Of a DNA stretch of 64,000 bases, positions 7,776 to 19,157 are shown piece after piece. How positions within the stretch are numbered: position 1 is the first letter of the stretch; each line of letters begins with the position of its first letter. The DNA comes from Streptomyces sp. NBC_00569 (lineage in GTDB: Bacteria > Actinomycetota > Actinomycetes > Streptomycetales > Streptomycetaceae). The stretch covers positions 7,238,001-7,302,000 of the forward strand of contig NZ_CP107783.1 in assembly GCF_036345255.1 (NCBI RefSeq), read 5' to 3'. Under the pieces are notes generated by a model. The model was given only the letters and a program-made list of their open reading frames with translations. It did not search any database and had not been told where the DNA came from. The position numbers and the translations under genes were made by a program.

Positions 7776-9557
7776 TTACGCCCCTGCCTTGGTGACGCCG
7801 ACGGTGGAGTCGGGCAGGCCCTGTTCGGGGATGTGGACGGTGTCGTCGCTCTCGTGGAACTCGAGTTGGCGGCGGCGGTTGGCGATGATGCCTTCGGGGC
7901 GGAAGCGCATGAGGAGGACGAGTGCGACGCCGAAGGCGAGGAGCTGGTACTCCTTCAGGAAGCTGAGCTTCTCGGGGAGCATGTAGAGGAGGGTGGCGCC
8001 GAGGATCGGTCCGTTGACGGTGCCCATGCCGCCGAGGACGACGGCGGCGAGGAGGAACGCGGAGTTCGGGGGCACGGAGCCGGCGAACTGGTACGGGGCC
8101 GGGTTGACGCTGTAGCCGACGTGGGCGCTGACCGTTCCGGCGAGGCCGGCGAGGGAGGCGCCGAGGGCGAAGGCGATGAGCTTGACGCGGAAGCCGTTGA
8201 TGCCCATGGCGGTGGCGGCGGTCTCGTCCTCGCGGATGGCGATCCAGGAGCGGCCGATGCGGGAGTCCGCGGCGCGGTTGAAGACGAGGACGACGATCGC
8301 GGTGATGAGCAGCATCAGCAGGAAGTAGTTCGCGAAGCGGCCGAGGGTGATTCCGCCGACGTCGTGGGTGCTTCCGAAGTTGAACCCGAAGATGTTGAGG
8401 TCCGGGATCATGGAGATGCCGTTGGGGCCGTTGGTGAGGTTGGGGCCGGAGGTGCCGTCGAGGTTATTGACGGTGATGCGGAAGATCTCTCCGAAGCCCA
8501 GGGTCACGATGGCGAGGTAGTCGCCGCGCAGGCGCAGGGTGGGGGCGCCGATGAGGACGCCGAAGACGAGCGACGCGAGCATGCCGGTGAGCATGGCGGC
8601 CCAGAAGGGGAACTGGACGCCGGTGAAGCGGGAGAACTCGGAGCCGGAGACGAGGGCGGCCGCGTAGGCGCCGACGCCGAGGAAGGCGACGTATCCGAGG
8701 TCGAGGAGGCCGGTGAGGCCGACGACGATGTTGAGGCCGAGGGCGACGGTGGCGACGACGAGGATGTTCACGCCGAGGTTGGAGTTGTGCTCGTTGTTCT
8801 CGACGAAGGGGAAGAGCGCTGCCGCGAGGAAGGCCATGGAGGTGGCGAATCCCTTGTGGCCGGCGTTGAGCTGCGCGAAGCGGTCGAACAGTCCTGCGCT
8901 GAACAGGGACCAGGTGCCGAGGACGACGAGGAAGATGTAGCCCAGGAACGTTTCGCTCGCGTCGGGGTCGACGCCGACGCCGTAGGCGAAGACGATCAGC
9001 GCGAGGGCGGTGGCGCCGGTGATGACGAGGCGTTCGCCCCAGGCGGGGAGCTGGGCGGCCGGGGGGATGCGTCCGGGCTTGGTGACGAAGTCTTTGAAGG
9101 TGTCACCGGGCTTGGGGAGCGCGAGGGCGCCGGCCAGGGCGATGGCGGAGCCGACGGCGGCGATGTAGGCGCCGGGGTCGAGTGCGACGAGGCCCTTGAG
9201 GTCGACGGCGATCGCGATGGCGCTGAACCAGCTGACGGCGAACGCGGCAGCGGTGGCGAGGAGCACGGGCTGGGTGGCGCGTGCCGGGTTGAGCCAGCCG
9301 AGGCCGCGGACGTCGAAGAGGGTCAGGGCGAAGAGGAGGGTGAGGGCGCCGGCGACGAGGTCGAGGATCTGGAGTCCGGCCGGGGAGCCGTAGTAGGTGA
9401 GGTCCCCGGGGAAGTCGGACGTGTAGGTCCAGGACATGAAGGCGCTGGCGATGGTGGCGACGGCGCCGACGGCGATGAGGATGCGGGCCGTGGTCTGGGG
9501 GAGCGCGATGAGACCGCGGGCAGGGGTGGTGGTGTCTGTGGTTGCCATGGTGCTCAC
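7776..9557 (-). CDS. livM: Branched-chain amino-acid ABC transporter permease LivM, with long N-terminal membrane extension
   Basis: Inner-membrane permease of 593 residues from GTG 9557 (ATG 9548 is an alternative). The LivM core occupies roughly the last 330 residues: GLNIVVGLTGLLDLGYVAFL, the loop APTLRLRGDYLAIVTLGFGE and the conserved RIGRSWIAIREDETAATAMG. About 240 residues precede it and contain several extra hydrophobic segments (for example LQILDLVAGALTLLFALTLF). The protein is therefore considerably longer than the 350-420 residues typical of LivM; the role of the extension is unknown. The GTGA overlap with the livH stop suggests coupled translation. It pairs with LivH to form the membrane channel. 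Confidence 0.94.
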   Translation of the reverse strand: MSTMATTDTTTPARGLIALPQTTARILIAVGAVATIASAFMSWTYTSDFPGDLTYYGSPAGLQILDLVAGALTLLFALTLFDVRGLGWLNPARATQPVLLATAAAFAVSWFSAIAIAVDLKGLVALDPGAYIAAVGSAIALAGALALPKPGDTFKDFVTKPGRIPPAAQLPAWGERLVITGATALALIVFAYGVGVDPDASETFLGYIFLVVLGTWSLFSAGLFDRFAQLNAGHKGFATSMAFLAAALFPFVENNEHNSNLGVNILVVATVALGLNIVVGLTGLLDLGYVAFLGVGAYAAALVSGSEFSRFTGVQFPFWAAMLTGMLASLVFGVLIGAPTLRLRGDYLAIVTLGFGEIFRITVNNLDGTSGPNLTNGPNGISMIPDLNIFGFNFGSTHDVGGITLGRFANYFLLMLLITAIVVLVFNRAADSRIGRSWIAIREDETAATAMGINGFRVKLIAFALGASLAGLAGTVSAHVGYSVNPAPYQFAGSVPPNSAFLLAAVVLGGMGTVNGPILGATLLYMLPEKLSFLKEYQLLAFGVALVLLMRFRPEGIIANRRRQLEFHESDDTVHIPEQGLPDSTVGVTKAGA

Positions 9558-10486
9558 GCCCTGTCCGCGACGCGTTCGCCGATGAGGCCTTGTGGCCTGA
9601 ACAGCAGTACGAGGATGAGGAGTACGAAGGCCCAGACGGAGGACCAGCCGCCGCCGCCGAGCTGCTGCATGCCGGGGATGCCGTCGATGTAGCTGGTGGC
9701 CATGGTTTCGGCGAGGCCGAGGACCAGGCCGCCGATCATGGCGCCGTAGATGTTGCCGATGCCGCCGAGGACGGCCGCGGTGAAGGCCTTGAGGCCCATC
9801 TGGAAGCCCATGTCGTACTTGACCGTGCCGTAGCGCAGGCCGTACGAGACGGCTGCGACGGCGGCGAAGAAGCCGCCGATGGCGAAGGCGATGACGATGA
9901 TGCGGTTGGTGTCGATGCCCATGAGCTGCGCGGTGTCAGGGTCCTGCGCGGTGGCCTGCATGGCGCGGCCGGTGCGGGAGAGGCTGACGAACAGGGCGAG
10001 GGCCGCCATGCAGAGGGGGGCGGCGATGATGACGAAGACGCTGCCGCTCTGGATGCTGATGGAGCCGATGTGGACGGGTCCGAAGGGCAGTTGGGGGAAC
10101 TTGAGGTCGTTCTTGGCGTTCGGGTACCAGTTGAAGACGACCTGCTGGAGCGCGAGCGACAGACCGATGGCGGTGATCAGCGGGGCGAGGCGTGGTGCTC
10201 CGCGCAGTGGTCGGTAGGCGAAGCGTTCGGCCCCGATGGCGATGAGGACGGAGACGATTCCGCCGCCTATCAGCATCGCGGGGAGGGCTATCCACATGGA
10301 TGTGCCGTTGGGTAGAACGTAGAGGTAGACCGTGAGTGCGCCGAAGCCGCCGGTCATGAAGATCTCGCCGTGGGCGAAGTTGATGAGCTGGACGATGCCG
10401 TACACCATCGTGTAGCCGATGGCGATCAGCCCGTACATCGAGCCGAGGAACAGCCCGTTGGCCAGCTGCTGCGGCAGGGTGTTCAC
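9554..10486 (-). CDS. livH: Branched-chain amino-acid ABC transporter permease LivH
   Basis: Membrane permease of 310 residues. It begins with the characteristic GLIAIGYTMVYGIVQLINFA and HGEIFM and continues through many hydrophobic helices to GLIGERVADRA. The GTG start at 10486 has GGAGG 7 bp upstream (in ATGGAGGCCATGCG). Its stop overlaps the livM start by 4 bp. About 190 bp containing two hairpins separate it from livK, so full-length transcripts into the permease genes are probably less abundant than livK message. Confidence 0.96.
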   Translation of the reverse strand: MNTLPQQLANGLFLGSMYGLIAIGYTMVYGIVQLINFAHGEIFMTGGFGALTVYLYVLPNGTSMWIALPAMLIGGGIVSVLIAIGAERFAYRPLRGAPRLAPLITAIGLSLALQQVVFNWYPNAKNDLKFPQLPFGPVHIGSISIQSGSVFVIIAAPLCMAALALFVSLSRTGRAMQATAQDPDTAQLMGIDTNRIIVIAFAIGGFFAAVAAVSYGLRYGTVKYDMGFQMGLKAFTAAVLGGIGNIYGAMIGGLVLGLAETMATSYIDGIPGMQQLGGGGWSSVWAFVLLILVLLFRPQGLIGERVADRA

Positions 10487-10534
10487 CGCATGGCCTCCAT
10501 GTGGTGGGGAGAGGTTGAGCAGGGCGTATGAAGC

Positions 10535-10572
10535 GGGCCGCGCGGTGACGGGTGGTCATGGCCGCGCGGCCC
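10535..10572 (-). terminator. Attenuator-like hairpin between livK and livH (first)
   Basis: Perfect 11-bp inverted repeat GGGCCGCGCGG/CCGCGCGGCCC with a 16-nt loop, downstream of the livK stop and upstream of livH on the same strand. It could act as a partial terminator or as an mRNA 3'-end stabiliser. Confidence 0.55.
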
Positions 10573-10615
10573 AGGGGTGGTGCTGGGGGCGTGTCCCGGT
10601 GGTTTCGACCGGGTC

Positions 10616-10656
10616 GGCGGTTCGGTGGGGCCGTGGCCCTCGGTGACCGAACCGCC
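10616..10656 (-). terminator. Attenuator-like hairpin directly after livK (second)
   Basis: Perfect 11-bp inverted repeat GGCGGTTCGGT/ACCGAACCGCC with an inner GGGGCC/GGCCC pairing, starting 22 bp past the livK stop. Partial termination here would raise binding-protein levels relative to the permeases, as is common in ABC importer operons. Confidence 0.6.
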
Positions 10657-10678
10657 TGGTGGCCCGGGGTGGTGCGGA

Positions 10679-11899
10679 TCAGCCGTTGAACGTGCCGCTC
10701 TTGACGGCCTTCCACTTGCCGTCGACGACCTGGTAGACGGTGAGCTGCTTGTTCGTGGTGTCGCCGTACTCGTCGAAGGAGACGGGGCCGGCGATGCCGT
10801 CGAACTTGGTCTTCTGGACCTCGCCGACGATCTTGGTGCGGGCGTCGGAGGGGACCTTGCCGTCCTTCACGACGTTGCCGATCGCCTTGATGATGGCGGT
10901 GGCGGCGTCGTAGGAGTAGCCGCCGTACGTGCCGTAGTCGCCCTTGAGGCCGGAGGCCTTGTACTTCTTGATGAAGTCGGCGGCGGAGGGCAGGGAGTCG
11001 ACGGGCTGGCCGACCGAGGTGGCGAGGTCGCCTTCGGAGGTCTTGCCGGCGGTCTGGATGTAGGTGTCGCTGAACATGCCGTCACCGCCGAACAGCGGGA
11101 CCTTGGCTCCGCCGTCCTTGAGCTGCTTGGTGAGCTTCTCGGACTCGTCGTACTGGCCGCCGTAGTAGACGAGGTCGGCCTTGGAGTTCTTGATCTTGGT
11201 GACGAGGGCGGAGAAGTCCGTGTCGCCGGTGTTGACGTGGTCCTCGCCCGTGACCTTGCCGCCGGCCTTGGTGAAGCCGGCCTTGAAGAGCTTGGCGAGG
11301 CCGGCACCGTAGGTCTGCTTGTCGTCGACGACGAACACCTTGCGCTTCTTCAGCGTGCTGTAGGCGTAGTCGGCCGCGAAGCCGCCCTGCAGGGCGTCGG
11401 TGGTGGCGGTGCGGAAGTAGGTCTTGAACGGGCGGGACTTGGAGGTCTGCCAGTTCTTGCCCTGGGTGAGCTCGGGGGCCGTGTTGGACGGAGAGATCTC
11501 GACCAGGTTGGCGGTGGCGAAGACCTGCTGCATCTGGGTGGCGACACCGGAGTTCAGCGGGCCGACGACGCCGAGGACCTTCTCGTTCTGGACGAGCTGG
11601 GTGGCGTTGGACTGGCCCTGGGCCGGGATCGCCTTGTCGTCGAGCGCCTGGACCTTGAAGGTCACGCCGGGAACGGTGTTGTTCTTGTTGGCGTCGTTCA
11701 CGGCGATCTGCACGCCGCCCTGGATGCCGAGGCCGGTGGCGGAGTTCTGGCCGGTGAGCGGGGCGTCGACGCCGATGACGACGGTGGTCTTCTTGCTGCT
11801 GTCGCTGCCCTTGTTGTCGTCGCGCGATCCGCAGGCGGTGAGCGTGAGTGCTCCGGTGGTGAGCACGGTGGTCATGATGAGCAAGGAACGGTGTCGCAC
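10679..11899 (-). CDS. livK: Branched-chain amino-acid ABC transporter substrate-binding lipoprotein LivK
   Basis: Extracellular, membrane-anchored type I periplasmic-binding-protein homologue of 406 residues. The N-terminus MRHRSLLIMTTVLTTGALTL leads into a lipobox LTAC, with the lipidated cysteine followed by GSRDDN. The Peripla_BP_6 domain is visible in VVIGVDAPLTGQNSATG and GVVGPLNSGVATQM. GTG 11899 was preferred over the upstream TTG 11905 because AGAGGA lies about 7 bp before it. First gene of the liv operon. Upstream, the minus strand carries TATAGT at 12023-12018 as a possible -10 element, leaving a leader of about 110 nt. Confidence 0.95.
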   Translation of the reverse strand: MRHRSLLIMTTVLTTGALTLTACGSRDDNKGSDSSKKTTVVIGVDAPLTGQNSATGLGIQGGVQIAVNDANKNNTVPGVTFKVQALDDKAIPAQGQSNATQLVQNEKVLGVVGPLNSGVATQMQQVFATANLVEISPSNTAPELTQGKNWQTSKSRPFKTYFRTATTDALQGGFAADYAYSTLKKRKVFVVDDKQTYGAGLAKLFKAGFTKAGGKVTGEDHVNTGDTDFSALVTKIKNSKADLVYYGGQYDESEKLTKQLKDGGAKVPLFGGDGMFSDTYIQTAGKTSEGDLATSVGQPVDSLPSAADFIKKYKASGLKGDYGTYGGYSYDAATAIIKAIGNVVKDGKVPSDARTKIVGEVQKTKFDGIAGPVSFDEYGDTTNKQLTVYQVVDGKWKAVKSGTFNG

Positions 11900-12075
11900 G
11901 ATCAATCCTCTCCCTGGCGCGGCCCCCGTGGTTGGGGGCCGTGTGTCTCGCCGGGCCGTACTGGGGTGGTACAGGGCCGTGCAGCAGACGCGCCCGGCGG
12001 CGCGGTGACTGGCCGTGACTATAAGCGCAGGTGGGTGGGGTGGGGAGCTGAGGAGGGAAGGATGTGACGCTCTTG

Positions 12076-12971
12076 TTATGACGCGGTGCTCGTCGGTGGG
12101 TGCAGTGGGGGCGATTGGGACTTCTGGCCGGAAGGCGTCGGCGCTCGCATGTAGAGAACATGCTGTTCCGCTACGGAACTTGGGGTGATCTTGATCCTTA
12201 CGGGCGGGAGTGTGCCGTCGGGGAGGCCGATGCCGGGCGCTTCGGGGAGCGGTGGCTCGCGCTCCGCATTGCTCTGTTGCGGCAGAGGTAACTGATTGTT
12301 ACTTCCGTGTGAGATCCGTTCGCGGTCCGCGGGGCGGCCCATGCCCCCTTGGTGCGGTCCGCAGGCGGCGTGCGGTGAGGTGGCGAGATCGCGGGGGCAG
12401 GCGCCGCCGAAGAGGTAGCTGTGCTGCTGCTGTGCCTGACGGTTCCGTAGGCCGAGGTCGAGGTGCGGCAGCGTGAGGCCGGGCGGCAGGGCGGCGCACT
12501 TGTGTACGGAGATGAGCACAGTGAGGGGTTTCGGGGTGCCGCCCTTCACTGTCAGTGGCAGCGCGGAGGTGGCGTGTGTACTCAATTCCGCCAGTCGGGT
12601 GCGCACTTGACGGATGATCACGGGATGGGTGTCGCGTAGGGAGACGGTGCAGCGGAAGGTGGCGGCGCGCGGGTGGCGCGGGCCCGACGGGCCGCTTCCT
12701 TCGGAGTGGAGGAAGGTGGCCTGGCGGGCCAGTGGGCGGGTGTCACCGGGGTGGTGGTGAGGGCTGTGTGCGCGTGGGTGCCCGTGATGGCTGCGGCGGC
12801 GGGCAGGGCTTGCAGGGTGCGGTGCAGGCGTGGCGGAAGGGCTTCCCAACCCTCGTGGAGGCGGAGGGAGTTGAGGGAACAGGCCCACAGGGTGTCGGTG
12901 CGGGCGGGGGCGTGCGGGGTGCCGTCGCCGGAGGGGGCGGCTCGACGGGTCCGATACCGGCCATGCTCCAC
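12076..12971 (-). pseudogene. Probable frameshifted hypothetical gene
   Basis: Minus-strand coding character switches frame near 12720. From GTG 12971 one frame reads with high GC3 through CSLNSLRLHEGWEALPPRLH and QALPAAAAITGTHAHTALTT. After about 12725 its third-position bias collapses, while the next frame takes over with ATFRCTVSLRDTHPVIIRQV and TVLISVHKCAALPPGLTLPH and continues to a stop at 12076. No ribosome-binding site precedes the GTG, and a TGA stop lies about 45 nt upstream of it in frame. Taken together this fits one gene carrying a frameshift (decay or a sequencing error). No family was recognised, and the downstream portion past about 12300 is less convincing. Confidence 0.38.
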
Positions 12972-13359
12972 GCCGGTGCGGAGGAGACGGTTCCGCCCAT
13001 GTGGGTGGGGTCAACCGACGCGTGTCGGCGGTCAGTTGAGTCGTGGGCCGGTCCGGGCGGGCGCCTGAGCTGCGGCGGCTGGGGGGACGCCTTCGCGTGG
13101 GCCGAACTCGCGTCGGCGGCGGTGTGCCGCACAGTCCGGCTTCCGTCCCCTGATCAACGTCTGCGCTGCCCGGCGCGGCTGCGGTGGCCGGTCCGCGCCG
13201 GGAACAGCGGCGTGAAGGTGCGTGATCGTTGTGGCGCCCTGTGACGGGCCGGCCCGGTCGGAATCGGACCAGCCCTGTCACGGACGAGCCCTGTGGCGGA
13301 TCAGCGGCCCGTCGTGGGCCGGCCCCGCGACGGGAGCCCTGCGGCGGACGGGAGAGGTC
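12972..13359. other. Stretch with no supported gene
   Basis: Open frames on both strands are present but show no consistent third-position G/C bias, start signal or recognisable motif. It may hold the upstream remains of the frameshifted gene and the 3' untranslated end of the thioesterase gene. Confidence 0.4.
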
Positions 13360-13821
13360 TCAGCTCTTGGGCATGTCCTTGAGGAGGCACGTCAGGCGGG
13401 CCGAGCAGACCCGCCGGTCCTGCTCGTCGGTGATCACGATCTCGTACGTGGCCGTGGAGCGGCCGCGGTGTACGGGGGTGGCGACGCCGGTGACGAGGCC
13501 GGAGCGGGCGCCGCGGTGGTGCGTGCAGTTCAGGTCGACGCCGACGGCGATCTTGGAGCTGCCGCCGTGGAGCATCGAGCCGACGGAGCCGAGGGTCTCG
13601 GCGAGGACCGCGGAGGCGCCGCCGTGCAGGAGGCCGTAGGGCTGGGTGTTGCCCTCGACGGGCATGGTGCCGACGACGCGCTCGGGGGACGCTTCCTTGA
13701 TCTGGACGCCCATGCGGGTGCCGAGGTCCCCTGCGGAGAACAGGGCGGGCAGGTCGACGCCGAGCGCCGCGTACTCGTCGATGATCTCTTGCGGGAACTT
13801 CACGCTGCTGTGCTCGCCCAT
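13360..13821 (-). CDS. PaaI-family hotdog thioesterase
   Basis: Cytoplasmic acyl-CoA thioesterase-like protein of 153 residues with a single hotdog fold. The helix-loop segment QPYGLLHGGASAVLAETLGS contains the HGG and the catalytic-type acidic residue of the PaaI/YbgC group. The strands GVDLNCTHHRGARSGLVTGV and STATYEIVITDEQDRRVCSA complete the fold. Substrate unknown. A perfect palindrome (CTGAGCG-AA-CGCTCAG, 13883-13898) lies about 62 bp upstream of the start and could be a repressor site. The oxidoreductase gene upstream is on the same strand, 73 bp away. Confidence 0.92.
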   Translation of the reverse strand: MGEHSSVKFPQEIIDEYAALGVDLPALFSAGDLGTRMGVQIKEASPERVVGTMPVEGNTQPYGLLHGGASAVLAETLGSVGSMLHGGSSKIAVGVDLNCTHHRGARSGLVTGVATPVHRGRSTATYEIVITDEQDRRVCSARLTCLLKDMPKS

Positions 13822-13882
13822 GGTGCCCGGCTCCGTTCGTCGTCTGTCGGTGTTCGTGCTGCTGTTCTGCCTGGTCGGCTGC

Positions 13883-13894
13883 CTGAGCGAACGC

Positions 13895-13898
<4 letters not shown>
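13883..13898. promoter_or_regulatory. 16-bp palindrome, possible TetR-type operator
   Basis: CTGAGCGAACGCTCAG is an inverted repeat of 7 bp around AA, placed upstream of the thioesterase gene and overlapping the stop codon of the oxidoreductase gene. The TGAGCG-N2-CGCTCA shape resembles operators of TetR-family repressors. No such regulator gene is adjacent. Confidence 0.35.
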
Positions 13899-16174
<2,276 letters not shown>

Positions 16175-16297
16175 CGTCTGTTCCCCTTCGAGCACACGTG
16201 TGAGGTACGTCGCCGATCCTCGCACGCACGACTGACAGCCCTCGTCCAAGGACCGTGGCGGACCGGACTGTCAGTGGGGCGTGGCAGGATCGGGGGC

Positions 16298-19024
16298 GTG
16301 GCAGAGACAGCAGCGAAGAAGACCGAGAAGAAGACCTCAGGCAGCCGGCCGCGGCTGATGCTCATGGACGGGCATTCGCTGGCGTACCGCGCGTTCTTCG
16401 CGCTGCCCGCGGAGAACTTCACGACCGCGACCGGACAGCCGACGAACGCGATCTACGGCTTCGCGTCGATGCTGGCGAACACGCTGCGCGACGAGGCGCC
16501 CACGCACTTCGCGGTGGCGTTCGACGTCTCGCGCAAGACGTGGCGCTCCGAGGAGTTCACGGAGTACAAGGCGAATCGTTCGAAGACCCCGGACGAGTTC
16601 AAGGGGCAGGTCGAGCTGATCGGCGAGCTTCTCGACGCGATGCGCACCCCGCGCTTCGCGGTCGACGGGTTCGAGGCGGACGACATCATCGCCACGCTCG
16701 CCACCCAGGCCGAGGCCGCCGGGTTCGACGTCCTGGTCGTCACCGGCGACCGGGACTCCTTCCAGCTGGTCAGCGACCATGTCACGGTGCTCTACCCGAC
16801 GAAGGGCGTCTCCGAGCTGACGCGGTTCACGCCGGAGAAGGTCGAGGAGAAGTACGGGCTCACCCCGGCCCAGTACCCCGACTTCGCGGCCCTGCGCGGC
16901 GACCCGTCGGACAACCTGCCGGGCATCCCCGGCGTCGGCGAGAAGACCGCCGCGAAGTGGATCAACCAGTTCGGTTCGTTCGCCGAGCTCGTGGAGCGTG
17001 CCGAAGAGGTCAAGGGCAAGGCCGGGCAGAATTTCCGCGACCACATCGAAGCCGTCAAGCTGAACCGCCGGCTCACCGAGATGGTGCGCGACGTCGAGCT
17101 CCCCAAGACGGTCGAAGACCTGGAGCGCGCCGCGTACGACCGCACGGCCGTCGCGATGGTCCTCGACACCCTGGAGATCCGTAACCCGTCGCTGCGCGAG
17201 CGGCTCCTCGCCGTCGACCCGGGCGCCGAGGAGGCCGAGCAGACGCCCGCCGAGCCCGGCGTCGAGGTCGACGGCTCGGTGCTCGGCGCGGGCGAGGTGG
17301 CCCCGTGGCTCGCCGAGCACGGCGACGCCGCCCTGGGCCTCGCCACGGTCGACACCTGGGCGCTCGGTGCGGGATCCGTCACCGAGGTGGCGCTCGCCGC
17401 CGCCGGGGGAGCGGCCGCCTGGTTCGACCCCGCCCAGCTCGACGAGGCCGACGAGAACGCGTTCGCGACATGGCTCGCCGACGCCGCGAAGCCCAAGGTC
17501 CTGCACAACGCGAAGAACGTCATGCGGGTCTTCGCCGAGCACGGCTGGACCGTGGACGGCGTCACCATGGACACGGCGCTCGCCGCCTACCTGGTCAAGC
17601 CCGGCCGCCGCTCCTTCGCGCTCGACGCGCTGACCCTGGAGTACCTGGGCCGTGAGCTCGCCCCGGCGGCGGCCGACGGACAGCTCGCCTTCGGCACGGA
17701 GGACGACGACCAGGCCGAGGCCGACGCCCTCATGGTGCACGCCCGCGCCATCCTCGACCTCGGCGAGGCCTTCGTCGGGAAGCTCCGGGAAGTCGGCGCG
17801 GCCGACCTCCTCAAGGGCGTCGAGCTGCCCACGTCCACGCTCCTCGCGCGCATGGAGCGGCACGGCATCGCCGCCGACCGTGCCCACCTGGAGGCCATGG
17901 AGCAGATGTTCGCGGGCGCCGTGCAGCAGGCCGTGAAGGAGGCGCACGCCTCCGTGGGCCACGAGTTCAACCTCGGCTCGCCCAAGCAGCTCCAGGAAGT
18001 CTTCTTCGGCGAGCTCGACCTCCCCAAGACGAAGAAGACGAAGACCGGGTACACGACGGACGCGGACGCGCTCGCCTGGCTGGCCACGCAGACCGACCAC
18101 GAACTCCCCGTGATCATGCTGCGCCACCGCGAGCAGGCCAAGCTGCGCGTCACCGTCGAGGGCCTCATCAAGACGATCGCCGCCGACGGCCGCATCCACA
18201 CGACGTTCAACCAGACCGTCGCCGCGACGGGCCGGCTCTCCTCGACCGACCCGAACCTGCAGAACATCCCGGTCCGCACCGACGAGGGCCGCGCCATCCG
18301 CCGCGGCTTCGTCGTCGGTGAGGGCTTCGAGTCGCTCATGACCGCGGACTACAGCCAGATCGAGCTGCGCGTCATGGCGCACCTCTCCGAGGACGAGGGC
18401 CTCATCGAGGCGTTCACCTCCGGCGAGGACCTGCACACCACGGTCGGCGCGCAGGTCTTCGGCGTCGAGCGGTCCGCCGTCGACGCGGAGATGCGCCGCA
18501 AGATCAAGGCGATGTCGTACGGGCTGGCCTACGGACTGTCGGCGTTCGGCCTGTCCGGGCAGCTGAACATCGAGCCGGGCGAGGCGCGGGTCCTCATGGA
18601 CACGTACTTCGAGCGGTTCGGCGGCGTGCGCGACTATCTGCGCCGCGTCGTCGACGAGGCCCGCGCCACGGGCTACACCGAGACGATGCTCGGCCGCCGC
18701 AGGTATCTGCCGGACCTCAACAGCGACAACCGCCAGCGCCGTGAGATGGCCGAGCGCATGGCGCTCAACGCGCCCATCCAGGGCACGGCCGCCGACATCG
18801 TCAAGATCGCCATGCTGAACGTGGACAAGGCGCTCAGGGACGCGAAGCTCAAGTCGCGGCTGCTGCTCCAGGTCCATGACGAAATCGTCCTGGAGATCGC
18901 CCCGGGCGAGGCCGCGGCGGCGGAGGAGCTGGTCCGGCGCGAGATGGCGGGGGCCGTGCATCTGCGGGCGCCGCTGGACGTGTCGGTGGGCGTGGGCCCG
19001 GACTGGGAGTCCGCGGCGCACTAG
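16298..19024 (+). CDS. polA: DNA polymerase I
   Basis: 908-residue repair and Okazaki-fragment polymerase. The N-terminal 5'-nuclease domain (about 20-310) shows LMLMDGHSLAYRAFFALPAE, GFEADDIIATLA and VTGDRDSFQLV. The middle region lacks recognisable DxE exonuclease motifs, as in other actinobacterial Pol I proteins, so proofreading is probably absent. The polymerase domain has SSTDPNLQNIPVRTDEGRAI, motif A TADYSQIELRVMAHLSEDEG, RRKIKAMSYGLAYGLSAFGL (motif B) and motif C LLLQVHDEIVLEI. GTG 16298 was chosen because the Lys-rich leader and nuclease domain begin there and AGGA lies about 8 bp upstream. The open frame further upstream is antisense to the oxidoreductase. Confidence 0.98.
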   Translation: MAETAAKKTEKKTSGSRPRLMLMDGHSLAYRAFFALPAENFTTATGQPTNAIYGFASMLANTLRDEAPTHFAVAFDVSRKTWRSEEFTEYKANRSKTPDEFKGQVELIGELLDAMRTPRFAVDGFEADDIIATLATQAEAAGFDVLVVTGDRDSFQLVSDHVTVLYPTKGVSELTRFTPEKVEEKYGLTPAQYPDFAALRGDPSDNLPGIPGVGEKTAAKWINQFGSFAELVERAEEVKGKAGQNFRDHIEAVKLNRRLTEMVRDVELPKTVEDLERAAYDRTAVAMVLDTLEIRNPSLRERLLAVDPGAEEAEQTPAEPGVEVDGSVLGAGEVAPWLAEHGDAALGLATVDTWALGAGSVTEVALAAAGGAAAWFDPAQLDEADENAFATWLADAAKPKVLHNAKNVMRVFAEHGWTVDGVTMDTALAAYLVKPGRRSFALDALTLEYLGRELAPAAADGQLAFGTEDDDQAEADALMVHARAILDLGEAFVGKLREVGAADLLKGVELPTSTLLARMERHGIAADRAHLEAMEQMFAGAVQQAVKEAHASVGHEFNLGSPKQLQEVFFGELDLPKTKKTKTGYTTDADALAWLATQTDHELPVIMLRHREQAKLRVTVEGLIKTIAADGRIHTTFNQTVAATGRLSSTDPNLQNIPVRTDEGRAIRRGFVVGEGFESLMTADYSQIELRVMAHLSEDEGLIEAFTSGEDLHTTVGAQVFGVERSAVDAEMRRKIKAMSYGLAYGLSAFGLSGQLNIEPGEARVLMDTYFERFGGVRDYLRRVVDEARATGYTETMLGRRRYLPDLNSDNRQRREMAERMALNAPIQGTAADIVKIAMLNVDKALRDAKLKSRLLLQVHDEIVLEIAPGEAAAAEELVRREMAGAVHLRAPLDVSVGVGPDWESAAH

Positions 19025-19105
19025 CCTGCGGCGCGCCGTGGTGCGGGCCGGGCCGTGGTTCGGCTGTCGTTCAGGCAGGCCGTAGTTCAGCCGGCCGTAG
19101 TCAGA

Positions 19106-19137
19106 TAAGGGGCGGAGCCAGTGGGCTCCGCCCCTTA
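19106..19137. terminator. Terminator hairpin between polA and DUF4184 gene
   Basis: A perfect 14-bp stem (TAAGGGGCGGAGCC with its complement) closes on AGTG. It sits 81 bp past polA and 20 bp past the converging DUF4184 gene and can serve both. Confidence 0.88.
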
Positions 19138-19157
19138 CCGCGTTCACCGTTGTCGCG

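Noticed and set aside
7833..9692. 619-codon plus-strand frame across livM
   Set aside because: Composition is Gly/Glu/Asp/Ala repeats typical of the antisense of a membrane protein gene, with no start signal or recognised domain.
12673..13244. Plus-strand open frames at 12.7-13.2 kb
   Set aside because: Third-position bias favours the minus strand. The plus-strand products are Gly/Arg/Val-rich with no motif.
16337..19147. 936-codon open frame antisense to polA
   Set aside because: Long antisense frames are expected in 72% G+C genes with GC3 bias. It is Arg/Val/Glu-rich low-complexity, and polA on the other strand has all family motifs.
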